From contig JAYKKT010000046.1 of assembly GCA_036023115.1 (NCBI GenBank), positions 5,917,001 through 5,981,000 on the forward strand: 64,000 nt of DNA, in the 5' to 3' direction. Position 1 is the stretch's first letter. Each line of letters begins with the position of its first letter. Source of the DNA: Brasenia schreberi (lineage: Eukaryota; Streptophyta; Magnoliopsida; Nymphaeales; Cabombaceae). Under the pieces are notes generated by a model that saw only the letters and a program-made list of their open reading frames with translations, did not search any database and was not told the DNA's origin. The translations under genes were made by a program, and so were the position numbers. Below, piece by piece: positions 47,506-59,300 of this stretch.

Positions 47506-50488
47506 CTAAGCCACTTTCTGCAGTAGAATGTCATCGATGAGCCTGTTGAGATCAGAGTGAGAAGAACCACCTGGAGCAATTGCCTTTTCTGAAGCTTCTT
47601 TCCACTCTCTGGCTCTTCTCCTCGTCTCCTTTCCTTTCTCTCCTTCCAACATTTCCCTCACCTGAGTCTCAATTTGATCTCTCTGCACATTGCTATTAAT
47701 CTCCATGCCTATGCCCCATTCCTGGCATACATACCTGGAATTCACCCAAAGACTTGCGTGAGCCACAAAAAGAAGTTAACGGTAGTCATCCCTTTTTTGT
47801 GGTTATTAGTCTTTGTATTTAAACGAGTGTGGCATTACAATTTCTGTGATCCCCAGTCTTATGTCGCTAAAATAATGACCAGTTGCCACCGGAAGTGTTC
47901 TTTTAAAGTTTGAGTTAGTGCTAGGCGAGGCACGGATTCTCTTGGAGTTTAACATCAGGTTATTTTAGTTCTTAGAAAGGCAATTTCTGCAAGTTATCAA
48001 TAAAAAATAACTTAAGAAAGAAAACTATACCGGCAGTTCGTCATTTGTTCTGCAAAGAATGGCCAACACAACATGGGCACGCCACCGCAGATGCTCTCTA
48101 GCGTAGAATTCCAACCACTATGAGTGAGGAACAAACCCACTGAAGGATGGTTCAGGACCTCCTGCTGCGGGCACCAAGTAGCCAGCAACCCTCTCTTTCT
48201 CGTCTCCAAAATGAACTCCTTCGGCACCATGGTCGTCTCGCCTTTGATGAGGTCCGGCCGAATCACCCATAGAAAAGGGTGCTTGCAGTTAGCTAGGCCC
48301 CATGCAAACTCCTCGATTTGTTGGGGAGTCATTACAGTAATGCTTCCAAAGTTAACATAGACGACAGACCCTTCCTCTTGCCCGTTCAGCCAGTCAATAC
48401 AAGACTCTTCTTCTGGCCAAAGGTTCGAGTTGATGGCAGTGAGGTCGTTCATGGCCACGCTTTGGCTGAGCGTGAGCAAGGGGCCGACGGTGAAGAGATG
48501 TGAGAACCGGCAGCGCATGGCGTCAACAACTGGGTGCTCTAGCTCATCGAAGGTGTTCAGGATGAGGGCGGAGCAGTTGACATTGGCCTGCATTGCGTTC
48601 ATACAGAAATTGAGCATAACATCGTCCCCGTCGAGGGTCCTAATGAAGCTCGGAAGATACTTTAGCTCAATATCCGGCATTCCTGTGATCCAATCGATCT
48701 TGGTCTCCATGTACCCGTTTGTTAGCTGACTCTCCTCTGTGTTCAAATCCAGAATCTCAAATTAGAGTTTACCTGATGGGAAGGCATAAACTGAAAGGTA
48801 GGCACCAGTATCTTGGTTATTCTAGTGTCAACAATTTAGAAATTTAGACCTAAGACTAATTCTAGATAGTTGTCAAACAAAAGTCCCAAGTTATCAGAAT
48901 CATCCAGAAATCCTTGGCTTTCAGGCAAGTCTTCGGCATCAATAAGATTAACAAGGTCTTATATAGTATCCATTTTGTGTAAGCGTGAGAAACAGTGAGC
49001 AAGGTGAGGAGTAGTATGAAGTGTGCAAATAATTAAGATTAATCGATTAAGTTCTCCTGTGCATGCTCTCCTGTCAGCAAAAGGAAGAAAATTGCATTAA
49101 CTTCCACATTTGAGACAAAGTTGTATAAAGAATATGTCGGAGACAAGATCACCGTTGATTAAAAGCTTTTGGCATATCATTTCCAGACAAGGGGAATTTG
49201 CTATTTACGCCCCTCCCGCTGATACTTTCCGTTCATGCAGTCGCGTGGTTTGCGGACTCTACCATTGTTAGTAAGAAAATTTTTTTTATTGCTGCTCTTC
49301 TTTCCATTGTTGGTGATAGTTCATAACAAACTTCGAAACTTTGACCTTTCGTGTCTGCTATGCCATCTATCAAGTCGGAAAGGCATGGCGAAGGCAGTCA
49401 GTAATGGACCTATGGTGATAGTGACAGTGCGGATAAGTGGTAACAGATATAGGTGATAGGCGTCATGCTACCTAGCAGTAGCGGTGGTGGTCGTCAAAAC
49501 TAATGCAATGAAAACGAAAACGAAAACGAAAGATTGCTTCTTGATTTTATACAACAATACTAGATGGGATCGGCTAGAACTCGATCTTGTGCTAGGCTAG
49601 CTAACAGTCGTCAAAACTAATGCAATGAAAACCAAAACTCGATCTTTATTGTTTTCTTCCCTTCTTTTTTTTTATTTGTATAACTTAAAAAGTTTATTCA
49701 ATTCTTTATTTCAAAAGATTAATAATGCATACTCAACAAAGTAGTGAAACTTGAACGATAGCCAAAAATAACCTCGTTATGAAGACATAACAAAAGGATG
49801 AACAGTACCGAAAAGGCTTAGTAAATTGTAAATAGTATCCACTTTCGTGGAAAGTATTAATGAAACAAGATGGGAAACCAAAGAGCATACGTTAACATCA
49901 CAAACAGCCCAGCGAAAGAACATTAATATAAGGAGGAAAGTTACAAGGTCAACGATACTCACCCTTGAGTGGTGTATAACCTTTCTCTATGAGATCTGGG
50001 TAGTGAAAGAAAGACCAAAATCCACAGGCACTAAGGGTAGCTAAATAGACCAGAGGTACGCCAAGCTGCTCGGCAGTTTGGTAGGTGAAAGTCATGGCGG
50101 CATCAGCGACTATACAAGTAACAGGTGGGTTTTGATCAGGAAACTGATTGAGCTTCTCAACAAGATCCTGGAAAGGCTGGAGCAACTTGTGCTTCCCGAT
50201 GGAGTCGCAGACTGCCGAGATGTCCTGGGTTCGGTCAGGCTCCGACGGCGGTAAGCCATCGGGGATGGACTTGAAAGTGAAGCCTTTGGACCCTCGGACT
50301 GCATCCGGACCCCTCGACCAGATGAGGCGTTGGTGGTTGTAGTCTGTGTTGACAAAGGTTATGTGAAAGCCTCTCCAATGGAGAAGTTTTGCAAGCTGAA
50401 TCATGGGTGTGATGTGCCCTTGAGCAGGGCATGTGATGCACACTGCATGAGGTTTCTTGCTTTTCTTCTTCGCCTCTGAATCTACCAT
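47506..50488 (-). CDS. UGT85A-like: UGT85-type UDP-glucosyltransferase, copy B (complete, 3 exons)
   Basis: Exons (minus): 50488-49963, 48736-48031, 47734-47506; 486 aa, same length and splice phases as copy A. Catalytic His25 (PAQGHITP) and Asp129 (CIVADAAMTF), UGT85-type ITGMPDIELKYLPSFIRT, and the PSPG box at residues 363-406 ending in Gln are all kept. Differences from A include YPA to CPA just before the catalytic loop, AMPF to AMTF after Asp129, CKNVLQ to CMNAMQ, and ANSK to ANCK. Several fall near the N-terminal acceptor pocket, so the two copies could differ in acceptor range (inference). Both introns use GT-AG; intron 1 (48,737-49,962) holds a small RTE-tail scrap near 49,547. The upstream region has lost about 25 bp relative to A but keeps the ACGCGT site at 51,210. 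No disabling change seen. Confidence 0.92.
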
Positions 50489-50825
50489 TTTTCTGTGTGA
50501 CTAAGCAATCGATTGGCGTGTATCATATGCCAAGGGTCACGAGTAGTCAGTCCTTCATGGATGATGGCATTAGCGAGGACGCGAGAGGTAACAACTTATT
50601 TACAGAAAACTCGGGGTGATAATTAAATGCAGTGACAGTCTGCCATCACTTGGTGGGGAACTAATTAAAGATTTGTTATACTTTGAGCTGTATAGGTTCT
50701 TCGTTTTTGTTTTTCTAAGAGAAAACCCAAGCTTCATTTATTTTAGATCACCACCAAGCTTTAAAGAAGAGTTTCTTTTAGGGATTCCTTACATGGAGTC
50801 TCATTTAATTATTTTTTTACAAGAA

Positions 50826-50890
50826 TACGCCAAAGTCACATGAGAATCGAACTGTCCATCTAAAACGCCATGCCGTTTAGCTAACATTCT
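50826..50890 (-). repeat. tRNA-derived SINE-like element, copy B
   Basis: Paralogue of 28,034-28,130. On the minus strand it has a TTAGCTAAACGG box A-like and a GTTCGATTCTC box B-like motif, then sequence running to TTGTAAAAAAATA. Box B is better preserved than in copy A. Confidence 0.55.
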
Positions 50891-51426
50891 GATAATTAGA
50901 ATCTCCATCTGTGCCGATTGGTTAATTACTCGTGGGAAAACCTAACGGTCACCCCTCTGTCTGTTTCTCTTCTTCCAAGTTTTATTTTTTATTTTTACAA
51001 AAGACCAAAGCCCAACGTAGTGTGCATACCTGGCTTTTGGCCTTTCCATTAAATCAAAAGAAAGTAATGTTGGTTTTGAAACGTTCATTGAATTGCTAAT
51101 CACCAGTCTGGCAGAAGCCATCTTCGCGCAGTTTAGACACGAGACGATCTCTTACATTTGTATTTGGTTATTACACCGACTCTTTTGTTGTGGTTTCAAA
51201 GGAAAGGTGACGCGTGACCGATCGATGAACGGTAGGCAGTTTGGAAAGGGGATCCAAGATCGTGCTTCTCGCCCCAGAATCATCCAGCTATGTATCAATC
51301 AAGCGGTTTATCCTTCTACGACATGCCTGTGTCACGGACTGCTTAAATTTATTCTATAATCTTAATTTTGAAGAGATGTCCATTGTACGATCATACAAGT
51401 TTTATGTATTTCTATGTACACGGTAA

Positions 51427-51605
51427 GTATGCTCAGGTAAGATATCCTTCTTGCATCATCGTTCCCAAGCCCGAATAAAGAAAGATGGTTGGGTTAGTCT
51501 TTCGATATTCATTATAAAATTTTGTTGGACTTATCCTAAATTCTTAAAAAAACAAAGAATTAGCTCACCCCATCTAGTATGAGAAAAAGGCTTAGTTGTT
51601 GTTTG
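51427..51605 (+). mobile_element. Miniature RTE derivative, copy B, with TSD
   Basis: Contains the RTE 5' leader (GTTCCCAAGCCCGAATAAAG) joined to the 3' tail (AACAAAGAAT, CATCTAGTATGAG, GGCTTAGTTGTTG). Flanked by CTATGTACACGGTAA (51,412) and CCATGTACATGGTGA (51,610), a worn target duplication. Orthologous to 33,721-33,903. Confidence 0.8.
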
Positions 51606-51688
51606 TTGTCCATGTACATGGTGAGAGTGATGATATAATTTTAAGTTAACCTCTTTAATTATTTTTTATAACTTGTACAAGTTTGAAT

Positions 51689-52223
51689 TAATGCTGGTTG
51701 GTTAAAATGGAGAGGAGCATCAAGTATTCTTTGTGATAAGAAGATACCGTTAAAATTAAAAGGTAAATATTATAGAGCAGCAATTAGGCCTGCCATGTTT
51801 TATGGTTCTGAGTGTTGGACAGTTAATCATCAACATGTACAAAAGATATCTGTGACAGAAATGAAGATGTTGAGATGGATGAGTGGTCATACAAGAAAAG
51901 ACCATATACATAATGAGGTTATTAGAAACAAATTAGGAGTGGCACCAATAGAGGATAAAATGAGAGAACATCCTTTAAGATGGTTTGGACATATAGAAAG
52001 AAGATCAAAAGAAGAACCTATAAGAAGGTTAGAAAAACTAAATTTGGAAAGTATTAAAAGAGGTAGAGGACGACCACAAAAGTGTTGGAAAGAAACAATA
52101 AAGAATGATCTAGCTTATTGGGAGTTAACTGCTAACATGGTACACGATAGGGATCTGTGGAAACAAAGAATTCATGTAGCCGACCCCGTCTAACATGGGA
52201 AAAGGCTTAGTTGTTGTTGTTGT
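51689..52223 (+). mobile_element. 5'-truncated RTE LINE with TSD (copy B only)
   Basis: Starts inside the RT ORF (TAATGCTGGTTGG) and ends in the GTTGTTGTTGTT tail. The C-terminal frame is open at 51,795-52,193 ([17 protein letters not shown] to KQRIHVADPV) and includes the RWFGHIERRS and [10 protein letters not shown] motifs. Flanking TTGTACAAGTTTGAAT (51,673) and TTGTACGAGTTTGAAT (52,224) match at 15 of 16, a target duplication. Copy A has uninterrupted sequence at this place, so the insertion followed the segmental duplication. Confidence 0.93.
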
Positions 52224-52489
52224 TTGTACGAGTTTGAATGGGACAGTTGGGTTCTGGTGGGGTAGATGTTGATGTAGGTATGCGACTTTTGGATCCAGAA
52301 CCCACCGTGGTGGGTCAGCCATGCCCTAGTGCATGTTTCCATAGGCGGAGCAGGTTCGCGCAAGGGTAGGGAATCAATCAAGTTCCGATCTGGTCCGAAA
52401 GAACAAGAAGGCGCAGTCTCAGTGGTAATCCATTAAAGTCCTGGTTCAGGCATCATGTTTCCACATGCGGTGTTGTAAAATTCATATTA

Positions 52490-53130
52490 GAATACAATCT
52501 TTCCTTGTGTGACTACTCATTATCTCAATATATTCATTTATGCTGTGGACATATTTTATACATGTTAATAATTAAGTACCCAACACTCGAAATCATAAAG
52601 CATAACATGTCTTTCAACTTATCTTCTTCCCATATAAAATACCTAATGCTCATCTCTATTTTAACCAATTTGCTTTAATTCTATATGTAACATCTTCATC
52701 AATTTTTCTATAAATTCAAAAGATTGACACTAAATATTTAAAACTTTTCTTATAAGAGATATAATGTGTGTCAATCTTAATTTCTACGTCATTTGAAGTA
52801 ACTAAATGATCAAGCTTGCATTCCATATATTCTATTTATAAGATTGATATATGTTAATGGGATACCTAACACATATTTACATTAAGGAAATATGTCATTC
52901 TTTCGTAGGTCCTAACACATATTTGTACACTTTCATCCATGTCTCTTATAAGATTGATGTATGTTAATGGGATACCTCTTTTTTCAAAGTTCTTCAAAGG
53001 ATATCTCTTGAGACCCTATCATATACTTTTTTTTAGATCAATGGTTCTTCTTTTTTCGCTCTAAAATATTTTATAAAACATTTCAATAGATGAATAACCT
53101 CATTAAAATCTTTTTGACATGAATCCAAAT
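52490..53130 (-). pseudogene. Highly decayed RTE LINE fragments
   Basis: Minus-strand RTE pieces are recognisable by nucleotide pattern (TATTTTATACATGTTAAT, TGCATTCCATATATTCT, GGGATACCTCTTTTTTCAAAG) with internal deletions and a local duplication (TATGTTAATGGGATACCT at 52,848 and 52,959). No frame survives. Confidence 0.7.
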
Positions 53131-53198
53131 ATCATTTGGCACCTATCGTAGCTTTACTAACCAATTTGCATTAACTAACTTCTCTCTCTCTCTTTGTT

Positions 53199-53232
<34 letters not shown>

Positions 53233-54218
53233 ACACAATACACTTGTGCCTTGTTCTTCTTTCACTTGGCCCGAACAAGCCAGTGAGGTGACAAGCAATA
53301 TCTTTATCTTGGGTTGGCTAACGTTCACTTCGCTCGTTCTGCATCCCCAGACTACACTTAAAGAATCAAGTGTTGCATTGGTGGAGACGTTAAGTACCGT
53401 CCCTTTGCTCTAGAGCTTTGGATCTAACTTGGACTCGTAAAGATCGCGTGTCTATGTCCTTTAACTCTCAAGCTAATTCGGGTCGATCCCCTTATTATTC
53501 AACAAGATTGCTTTGAGCGACCAAAACAAACCGCCCCAATCAAGCCCTTGCAAAATCCAGAACATGATGTAAACTATTAGGTTTATTACACTGCATAAAC
53601 CTAATTGCCTTCATCTTAGAAATCATGATTTAATTAATGTGCATTCATGCTAGAAATATCTGAAAATTTGAGATTGGTTTACAATCTCAGCGACGATAGA
53701 GATGGTTTTGACAATTATGCAACTCAACTTTTTGAACTTGATTAAACGAGACTCCAACTTGTGACTTGCATCTGTAGGCAATGAGTGTTGGCCCAGGCAA
53801 TGCCGGGGCCCTGAAAGTGGGGTTGTGCGGGCATGAGCCTTGCACAACACCAATGGGGTTTCCACCTCAAGCGACGGAACCCGTGGGACTGTGCGTGGGA
53901 GGCCACGCACACAAACACCCCCTTCCCTTAGGGCGACGTTGTAGAGGATTAATGGTGTTCCATGTAGAGATGGTTTTAGACATCTTGAGAAACCATTTTA
54001 GGTTATGTATGAGACCTAGGGCTGGTAAACAAAGCATGACATGGAAACCCAACGCAGTGCCGGCTTTAGAAGTCCGCATCTGTGTCCACTCAAAGTCAGC
54101 AAGAACAATGGGATCGTATTTGAATTGACCTGGTTTTGACACAAACTCGAAATGGCAAGACACAAAAAACAACACTAACATTATGGCACCAAGTACGGAT
54201 AAAAACAAAGGCGTAAAT
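53131..54218. other. Non-coding stretch of unknown origin
   Basis: Includes a (CT)n(TA)n microsatellite at 53,180-53,221, then mixed-composition DNA with no domain in any frame that I recognise. GC-richer sequence at 53,790-53,945 contains the short palindrome-like GTGCGTGGGAGGCCACGCAC. Confidence 0.5.
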
Positions 54219-54483
54219 AGAGATGTCAAAATGGGCCTGGGGGGGCAAATGATTAGTCCCATATGATCCTAGGGGGCGACACGGACCGGGCTGGACTGCA
54301 AGACCTCAGGCCCATTAGATATTAGATCGGTCTATAAGAACTGATCCAAATCTGCTTGAAATCAAAATCCAACTACAATGTTTTGGGCTTCAACAAGTCA
54401 TATACACAAACACAATTAATTAAAAAACTATATATACATATATCCACATATATGTATTACATATACACACATACATACATGTA

Positions 54484-54521
<38 letters not shown>

Positions 54522-54722
54522 AATAGAAAAAACTATACATATCTATATGTATATATATATATATATGAGCCATATATATACATGTAAATATGAATTAGAA
54601 AACTATATAATATATATGTGTATATACATACACATATATATGGGCAGGGGCAGGGCGGGCCAGCACTTTAGAGGCCCATATAAAATGTAGCCCGGCCTGA
54701 CCCAACCCATATTTTCCTATTA
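54219..54722. repeat. hAT-like element, right end truncated
   Basis: Starts TAGAGATGTCAAAATGGGCC, the same terminus as the element at 56,932 (TAGAGATGTCAATACGGGC). It is followed by a GGGCTTCAACAAGTC block and TA/GT microsatellites (54,485-54,520), then GGCCCATATAAAATGTAGCCC up to the Harbinger-like element. The expected right terminus is not found. The A counterpart is at 36,685-37,018. Confidence 0.5.
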
Positions 54723-54865
54723 GGGGCGTGTTTGATTCACAATACCACGTGAGACGGATCCTTAATTTTAAGAACTATGGTACCAAGTCTACGAATCAAA
54801 CAACGAACACGAGCCATGACCTTGATTTCACTTAAAAATCCGGCCATCAAGGAGTGGGCATGTTG

Positions 54866-54900
54866 CCCCCCCTCCCTCCCCCCCCCCCCCCCCCGCGCCC
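54866..54900. repeat. Poly-C tract (G-quadruplex-capable on minus strand)
   Basis: C7-T-C3-T-C17, then GCGCCC. The equivalent place in copy A has only a C6 run. On the minus strand this gives several G runs that could form a quadruplex; it is also a typical site of sequencing or assembly error. Confidence 0.85.
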
Positions 54901-54954
54901 TCTCTCTTTGTGGAAAACATTCTCTCATCAATCATGCATGTAAGGTATGCCCTA

Positions 54955-55395
54955 ACCCCTCTCTCCGACCGCAGCAATCATATCTGCACCTTCAATTGTT
55001 GTAAGATGATGAGTAACCACAATGGTTATTCTGTTCACCATCACCCTATCGAATGCTTGTTGGGTTGTACGTTCAGACTTGCATCTAAAGCAGAAGTAGT
55101 CTTTGTCTAGGAGAAGAACATTTGGATCCTTGATAATTGCACCTGCAATTGCTATTCTCTGCTTTTGCCCTCCTGATAATAGGAGCCCACGCTACCTGGC
55201 GATAGTATCTGATATAAAGCGATGTGCATTTTCTCTTTCAGCAGCAGTAATGATCTCCTCCTCGGTGACCACCCCTCTCTTGCCGTATGCTATGTTAGCT
55301 CGGATCGTGTCGTTAAATAGAACCGACTCTTGACTAACCAGTCTCATTTGTTGCCTGAGCCGTTTCAATTGAAACCTTTGAATTTCAATGCCCAT
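54955..55395 (-). pseudogene. ABCB nucleotide-binding-domain fragment, copy B
   Basis: Paralogue of 37,271-37,714. The open part (55,192-55,395) covers [26 protein letters not shown] and FISDTIA, then stops. Downstream, decayed signature and Walker B sequence ([13 protein letters not shown], then [14 protein letters not shown]) lie in shifted frames. More damaged than copy A. Confidence 0.8.
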
Positions 55396-56931
55396 CTCTC
55401 ACGACACCATTCATTTCGTTTCTACTTTACAAAGATTTTTCATTGCCCGTGAAAATGCTCAAAAGGTGTTTGATGAAATGTTTATGCATCTCATTCAATT
55501 GTTCATGCTATATAACACGGTTGTAGCGCTTTTTGTTTGTGTAGGTTTGTTCATTCAAACTCATTCATTATTTCTCAATGTTACATGTGTAGGTATATAT
55601 ATATATATATTCAGGCATTTGTTGCATGTTATACATGTGCTACTTTCTTATTGTTTGATATTATTGTGATTTTTCTTTTTTTATTACTAAATTTTTAATT
55701 GAATGGTTTTCTTGGAGGAAGGATATCAATCAAAATTGAGGACTTTACATGATATAATGATTGATACTTTTTGGAATGACTTTATTTTAGATATAAAGTT
55801 GTAGTTGTAATTGATTTGTTATGAACATGAAGTTGTAAAATGTTTTATCCTTGAAGCTTTTGTAGACTTAAAAAATATTTAAAGATATTTGTATTCATCT
55901 TCTTTAGATGATATCTATATATTGTAGCTCCATTGTGAGTCATAATTCCCTTTAGGAATTGAAAGATTATGGGGAAAAATTTGTAAAAAAGAGGAAATCA
56001 AACATATTGTATTTAAAATAATTGTGAATCTCATTTTGGAGTGTATTACCTTTTTGTAAGATTTGTTTGTTAAAAATAAGTTATGAATCTATTTTATCAT
56101 GTTGAACAAAAGTTCTTGTTAATATGCTTGTTGTTACCCAACATTCACAATTATCTTCGAGCAAGGAGAAACTATGCCAAAAGTTCAAAGGAATGCAAAA
56201 AAATACAAATTGTTGACTGATTGAACATATAGATGTGATTTTTGTAATTATGAACGTTGTTTTGTAGTTCTAATTGAAATGGTTGATTGATTGATATATA
56301 TGTGAATGATATTTATCGAACATGACAGTAGTTGTAGGAAGTTGGAACTCGAATAGTAGTTCAAGAGCAAATCAAATGTGAAACTATGGTTCCGAATGTG
56401 AGTTCCAAGTGCAAATCAAACGGAGAACTAGTCTTTACCATAAGTTTTAGTCCCATGTGGACCTAGTGTTGTAGTTCCAGTACCAATTGCTTGGTACCCT
56501 TAATCAAACACATCTCTAAGCATAAAGTAGCATTAAAAGAATTTAGTGACATTCAGGTTGACCTATTTCTAGCACGAACACAAACTCGGAAAACAAATTG
56601 CAGTGAGAATATTCCGAATATTCTCTCTCTCTCTCTCACGCACGTACACAAGCTGAAATCAAAAGATTTCATTCAATATTTAAAATACAAGTTGCACTGA
56701 GAAAATAACTTTCTCAATATAAGTTTGTTTAAATAACAGTTGTACATCACTTTGTTATGAAACGAAACTTTTGACAACTTAAGTAAAGGTAGACTCTAAC
56801 TAGTCACTCTATCGTACACAAAGTCAAGGATAAGTAACAACTTCGCTCAAACTTTTTGACGTAAGAATGAATATACCTGGTAATTTTAAATTGTGCGTTA
56901 TTGACGTTCAAATTTAATTAAAAAAATTAGA

Positions 56932-57529
56932 GATGTCAATACGGGCTGGGCTGTGCTGGCCCGGCCTTGGTTCTAGTGGGCTGAGCAAAATATGGGCCGT
57001 GTTGGACCAGACCACATTTTGGACAGACCTGTAAAATGTTGGCCCACACCAGCTAATATATATAGTTTTTCAATACATATTTATATGTATAAATGTATAG
57101 TTTTTTTATTACATATATAGTATATATGGCTTATATATATATATTATATACACTATATATGTATAGTTTTTTCATTTAAAAATATATGTATATTTTTTTC
57201 ATTATATTATATTTATTACATGTATGTGTATATGTAATACATATATATAGTTTTTTATTACATGTGTGTATATGGCTTGTTGAAGTTAAAACGTTGTAGT
57301 TGGATTTAGAGTTTAAGTAGATTTGGATCGAGTTTTATAGATTCAATCTAATATCTAACAAACATGTAGTCTTGCAGGCCAACCCATCCCGCGTCAGTCC
57401 CTAGGGCCATATGAGCCGTGCCATTTGACCCTGTTTTAAATATGGGTCGGAATTCTCCAGTCCGGCCCTCAATTTTTTTTAGGGCTGAGCTGAAACGTCC
57501 TCCGAGCCAAAGCCATTTCGACGTCTCTA
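56932..57529. mobile_element. hAT-like non-autonomous element
   Basis: The left terminus TAGAGATGTCAATACGG and the right terminus (reverse complement TAGAGACGTCGAAATGG) form an inverted repeat. Flanks AAAAAAAT and TAAAAAAT match at 7 of 8, the duplication length of hAT elements. Subterminal GGGCTGGGC/GGCCCGGCC motifs, a TA-rich core, no transposase. A partial copy is at 39,640-39,895. Confidence 0.7.
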
Positions 57530-57544
57530 TAAAAAATGCTTTTG

Positions 57545-58037
57545 ACACTAAACCATAGTATTAGATAAACCAGTGCTTTCGGTTTGTCTAGAACCATCAA
57601 CAGTGACCGAAACAGCATTAGAACGGTTTTGTTTACACAACTATTATAAGCGGCAGTTCTTAATTCAAAACCGGAATCGTTTTATCAAATAATAAATTTA
57701 AAAGTAAAATTCTTCAACCTTTAAAAGTGATTCTTCCCTTGTCTAGGCGTGCATGCACCGATTGAAACACAATGATATGTACTTTTTATTTTAGTGATGA
57801 TATTATTTTTAAAATTTTTAATATAATAAGAATGTCTCTTTAGTCCTTACTATAGAGAATGAAGGACAAAAAGAAAGTGGAGAAGGACTACCAAAAGTCA
57901 AAAGTCACTCATTCAACTCTATTAACATTTGTTTGCCTTGAACCGTTGGTTACGGTTTAGTTTATTTTGATTTCAGCAGGGTTTGATCCCGGTTCAGTTC
58001 TAGTTAAAACCATTGGTCCAGTTACGAACCGGTCATG
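57545..58037. repeat. AACCGG-type repeat
   Basis: Left part has AAACCAGTGCTTTCGGTTTG; right end GTTACGAACCGGTCATGCCT. Same family as 30,136, 32,662 and 33,345. Related sequence recurs at 58,575-58,690 (AACCAGTGCTTTCAAAC). Absent from copy A. Confidence 0.45.
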
Positions 58038-58039
58038 CC

Positions 58040-58383
58040 TTTATACTATCCTTTCTTTAAACTAAAGAACAACAAAATCAGGTTGATATCATTTACTTGT
58101 GAACCACATTTTAACGTTGAAGGTACCTTTCCAAACTTTTTCTGGATAGGGAGTCCGACATGGATGCATGACCTTGGTATTGAACTTATGACCTTTAACT
58201 TATGAGTGAACCCTCTAGCAGGTGGTGATCTATTGTGATCTATTGGTTTGTGTGCATTCTGAATAGATGGGAAGGCCAATGCAGATGCATGCCCTCAGTG
58301 TTGAACTTATGACCTTTAACTTGTGAGTTCAACCTTTTAATCAGGAGAGATATTGATCTATGTTCATCTCCAAGCACTTTTTT
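58040..58383. repeat. Two diverged copies of a short repeat
   Basis: GTTGAACTTATGACCTTTAAC at 58,294-58,314 and its near-match ATTGAACTTATGACCTTTAAC at 58,179-58,199 each sit in a roughly 110-bp block that begins with a GATGCATG motif and ends near GTGATC/TTGATC. Possibly decayed SINE bodies; copy A lacks both. Confidence 0.4.
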
Positions 58384-58490
58384 TTTTACAGCAGGAGAAG
58401 GATGCCTAACACACATGCATGCATGCCCCGAATTGAACTCATTACCTGCGATGGTGGGAGCCAAAGAGCTCTGTCAGATGAACTCACACT
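58384..58490 (-). repeat. tRNA-derived SINE-like element
   Basis: On the minus strand: TTTGGCTCCCACCATCGCAG (box A region), GAGTTCAATTCGGGGC (box B GTTCAATTC), then TGTTAGGCATCC and CTGTAAAAAAAAA. Shares the TGTTAGGC 3' signature with 35,290 and 28,034. Copy A retains its tRNA-like part near 39,922-39,990. Confidence 0.55.
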
Positions 58491-58734
58491 TTTCATGTAT
58501 CTTCAAGTCAAGTTTAACGTCAAAAGAAACCATTAAAAAGAAAAACACTATTAAGTTGATATTAAAAAAAATATGAAACCAGTGCTTTCAAACTTTCGGT
58601 GTCAGTCGGTTCTAATTTCATCGAAGGTGTAACTGAAACTGAACCAGGTGGTCTCCAGTTTTCGGTCTACTTTGACTGGTTCTTTCTCCTATTAGGTTCG
58701 TGTCCAACTGAAATTACTTGATTAACCCCTTAAC

Positions 58735-59300
58735 TTATGTCGCTCACGGCGATTTGACTAAACAGACGAACCGAGCCGCGCACCCGGTTCATCTCCCCAC
58801 CCGTTGAGGCCGGCCGCCATGGGTTTTCTACTTTGACTTGTTTTCTCTCTCTGTTATATAGGCCGTCCATCATTTCCATCGGACGGTCTAAAAGATTTGC
58901 CATCGACCTATGGTCTTGACGTGGACGTCTACGAAGAGCGTTGTGTTTCCTACAAATCTAAGAGCAGATAATTCATTTGACATGACACCCACTTTGATAA
59001 TAATGAATCTTGAGCGTCCATCTCTATTGTCTTCCCAGTGTACAACACACGTTCCAAAGTCGCTTGACCATCTACGGCTCAGATCGGATATTAACAGTTA
59101 CGGTAATACGTCACTTTTCTGAAGGAAGACAGTAGTTTCAGTCAACTTTTTTTCCACCGCGCACTAAAAAATGTACCGCATACAGAGGAAACGCGTTTCG
59201 CTGATTACTTTACGTCCACAAGGAGAGGACAGTCGGATGGTTTTCGCCTCCACTTCCGTGACGAGCTTCCTTCTCCTTTCTAGCTCCCGGAGAATCGATC
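58735..59300 (+). promoter_or_regulatory. Likely promoter and 5' leader of CAMTA
   Basis: Duplicated in copy A (40,010-40,513), which suggests a defined unit. Contains TTATATAGG at 58,854 (TATA-like) after a CT-rich stretch, a CCATCATTTCCATCGGACGG block, and a palindromic ACGCGT at 59,191-59,196, a CGCG-box of the kind CAMTA proteins bind. ACGTCCACAAGG and a CT-rich leader precede the start codon. The transcription start is not defined. Confidence 0.45.

Larger units (their letters stand above)
54723..56516. mobile_element. Harbinger-like element carrying an ABCB exon fragment, copy B
   Basis: Terminal inverted repeats: left GGGGCGTGTTTGATTC and, on the opposite strand at the right, GAGATGTGTTTGATTA (about 12 of the first 15 match). 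They are bordered by TTA (54,720) and TAA (56,517), near the TWA duplication of PIF/Harbinger elements. 1,794 bp, no transposase. The interior has an ABCB fragment, a 17-C homopolymer (54,878-54,894) absent from copy A, and AT-rich filler. Classification rests on termini only. Confidence 0.6.

Noticed and set aside
53790..53945. GC-rich block with CCACGCAC/GTGCGTGG as a possible structured RNA
   Set aside because: Only one short palindrome is visible and there is no family signature; insufficient to call.
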